Source: Planctomycetota bacterium (lineage in GTDB: Bacteria; Planctomycetota; Planctomycetia; Pirellulales; PLA5). From it: a stretch of DNA of 63,320 bases. Position 1 is the stretch's first letter, and every line of letters begins with the position of its first letter. The position numbers and the translations under genes were made by a program. This document shows positions 61,878-63,320 of the stretch, piece by piece. The notes below the pieces were generated by a model, which made no database searches, was not told the DNA's origin, and saw only the letters and a program-made list of their open reading frames with translations. The stretch is from the NCBI GenBank assembly GCA_003576845.1, contig QEVJ01000012.1:1-63320 (forward strand), read 5' to 3'.

Positions 61878-63320
61878 CTAGAACGCCACGAGTTGCATCT
61901 GGCCGACGGGGACTTCGACGTATTGCTTTTGCCATTGCGACGGCGGCGTCTGTTGGGCTTCTTGCGTCTCGGCCGGGCTTTGGGCCGTCGTCGTGCCGCC
62001 GATGTGCGACTTGTAGAAGCTCGCCATCGGCGTGCCGTCCCAATTCGCCAGAATCGCCAAGATGTGCTCGCGGGCTTTGTCGAGATTGACCACGCTCAGT
62101 TCGGCAATCTTGTCCTTGGGGAGCGTCGCTTCGTACTCGTTCACGCCCCAATCGCCCATGTACATTCCGGCCAGCGTCCAGCGTGCCCGCAACGCAAACC
62201 GCGATTCGCGAAACTCGGGCAGCGCGGCGAGCGCCTCGAATTGCTCGGCCGCCTTGCGATAATCCTTCTGCACGAGCAGCGCGTAGTCGGCCATGATTTC
62301 GGTCTTGATCGCTTCGTTGCCGGCCTTGTCGCGGTTCTCGTAAGCCACCGTGAGCGCGTCGAAGGCCTTCTTCGTGTTGGCTTCGAGATCGCGATGCTTG
62401 GAAAGACTGAAGGCCGCGTTGGCGAGTTGCAATTGCGTGAACACGTTGTCCGGCTCGAAGACCAGGGCTTGCTCGAAGCAGGCGACCGCTTCGGCGAGTT
62501 GATTGGCCGTTTCGACGCTCGACGCATCCTGGCGCGAGACGCCCAGCGTCTGTTCGAGCCGCTCGATGCCGGCGAGCAATTGCCGCTTGGCGCGGGAGTC
62601 GTTCGAGAGCCCGTCGCCGGTTTCCGCCGGAGCCTGACGACCTTTGTAAGCCGCGAACGTCGTGTGCCAGGCCTTGTCGGCGCCGGTCGATTTTTCGAGC
62701 TCGCCGGCCGTCCGATCGAGCAGAGTGCCGAGCGTCAAAACGGTGAGCGCCGTGGGGCGGCGATCGTCGGGCATGTCGGCCTGGCCGTCGGCCTTCGCGA
62801 CGAGTGTCGCCGCGCCGTCTTTGACGCGATAGAGCCGCGTGTCGAGGCGTTCGCCGTGCTCGCTGGACGCCGCGTATTCGCCCCAGACGATGAAATCGAC
62901 CCGGAGCTTCGCGGCCAAATCGGCGAGAATGCGCTCGTCGGCAGCGCCGGCCCGCTGCGTCGCGCGAATCGCTTCGGCCACGGCCGCAGCGTCGCGGACT
63001 TGCATTTGCGGGGCCTTATTGAGCAACAGCCGCAATTCGGTCGCAAGCTGCACTTCCGGGCGGTCCGGGTCGGTGTTCATTTCATCGAGCTTCATGTGCG
63101 GCAGCACGGCCACGCGGACCGGAGCGCCTGCGGAGGTCTGCCAATGAGCTTGGGCGATGTCGTCCGGTTCGATCGCTTTGAGCCGCTGATAAGTCCGCGT
63201 CGCGCCCTTGGCGGCGGCAGTCAGTTCCGCAACGAGTTGCTGATTCCACAGATCGAGCACGTCGCCGCCCGTCGCCGTCGCCATTTGCCTTGCGAACGCG
63301 AGAAAACCGGGATGTTCGCG
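61878..63320 (-). CDS. TPR-containing protein, partial at the right edge
   Basis: The frame is open to the window edge and ends with TAG at 61878-61880, giving 480 residues. An ATG at 63284 is in frame, but the sequence before it (EHPGFLAFARQ) continues the same reading without a stop, so the gene probably starts beyond the window. PVRVAVLPHMKLDEMNTDPDRPE opens a beta/alpha region (LRVDFIVWGEYAASS) like the N-terminal domain of curli-like or TolB-type helper proteins (weak). The later part is alpha-helical with TPR-like units: AVACFEQALVFEPDNVFTQLQLANAAF and YRKAAEQFEALAALPEFRE (in part). Localisation is unclear without the start. Confidence 0.65.
   Translation of the reverse strand, partial: REHPGFLAFARQMATATGGDVLDLWNQQLVAELTAAAKGATRTYQRLKAIEPDDIAQAHWQTSAGAPVRVAVLPHMKLDEMNTDPDRPEVQLATELRLLLNKAPQMQVRDAAAVAEAIRATQRAGAADERILADLAAKLRVDFIVWGEYAASSEHGERLDTRLYRVKDGAATLVAKADGQADMPDDRRPTALTVLTLGTLLDRTAGELEKSTGADKAWHTTFAAYKGRQAPAETGDGLSNDSRAKRQLLAGIERLEQTLGVSRQDASSVETANQLAEAVACFEQALVFEPDNVFTQLQLANAAFSLSKHRDLEANTKKAFDALTVAYENRDKAGNEAIKTEIMADYALLVQKDYRKAAEQFEALAALPEFRESRFALRARWTLAGMYMGDWGVNEYEATLPKDKIAELSVVNLDKAREHILAILANWDGTPMASFYKSHIGGTTTAQSPAETQEAQQTPPSQWQKQYVEVPVGQMQLVAF

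Overview
The window is GC-rich chromosomal DNA from a planctomycete, probably Pirellulales-like. The main signs are a giant secreted protein with the LEPR-XLL type N-terminal signature (SLEARQLLAG), lamin-tail domains, a CotH kinase domain and a dockerin; a redoxin / CxxCH / copper-monooxygenase fusion; a Tat-exported Gfo/Idh/MocA oxidoreductase; small secreted and zinc-ribbon proteins of planctomycete style; and core genes (recA, ruvC, accD, lpxA, galU) that make a plasmid or phage unlikely. No rRNA, tRNA, CRISPR array, transposase or integrase was found.

Layout. 1-14.0 kb: a polysaccharide locus on the + strand: end of a Wza-like exporter, a small secreted protein, a DegT aminotransferase, a soluble NDP-sugar epimerase, a membrane-anchored epimerase fusion, an initiating phosphoglycosyl transferase, then methyltransferase, ATP-grasp and HAD genes in a tight run, a 1311-residue secreted glycosidase-like protein and galU. 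14.0-24.5 kb (-): ruvC and a 3274-residue multidomain exoprotein. 24.9-29.3 kb (+): two polytopic GT-C-like membrane proteins, a methyltransferase and a GtrB-type polyprenyl-phosphate glycosyltransferase, a second glycan module. 29.3-38.8 kb: a HEAT-repeat protein, an orphan winged-helix regulator, a molybdopterin oxidoreductase fused to pentapeptide repeats, a zinc-ribbon membrane protein, a translationally coupled pair (redoxin / CxxCH / copper monooxygenase plus a secreted unknown), and accD. 38.8-41.0 kb: a compositionally different accessory patch with small unknown genes and a YwgA-like winged-helix protein preceded by two overlapping micro-ORFs. 41.0-46.3 kb (-): a sigma-54 two-component system, a LysM protein and a XylR-type regulator divergent from a secreted FG-GAP protein. 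48.4-63.3 kb: lpxA, a TPR-glycosyltransferase, recA with an htrA-like protease right behind it, a secreted cyanophycinase-like peptidase, small zinc-ribbon and phosphatase genes, the oxidoreductase, an ATP-grasp-like ligase and a partial TPR protein.

The most distinctive pattern outside genes is a set of at least four unrelated intergenic palindrome families, three of them in two to four copies, plus an AT-rich inverted repeat and two G-quadruplex-type tracts. None lies with a transposase. Several sit at gene ends or directly in front of start codons. Start codons were chosen mainly from Shine-Dalgarno spacing; several proteins start at GTG, and the NtrC-type regulator appears to need a non-canonical ATC start. 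Function calls rest on motifs read by eye, not on database searches.
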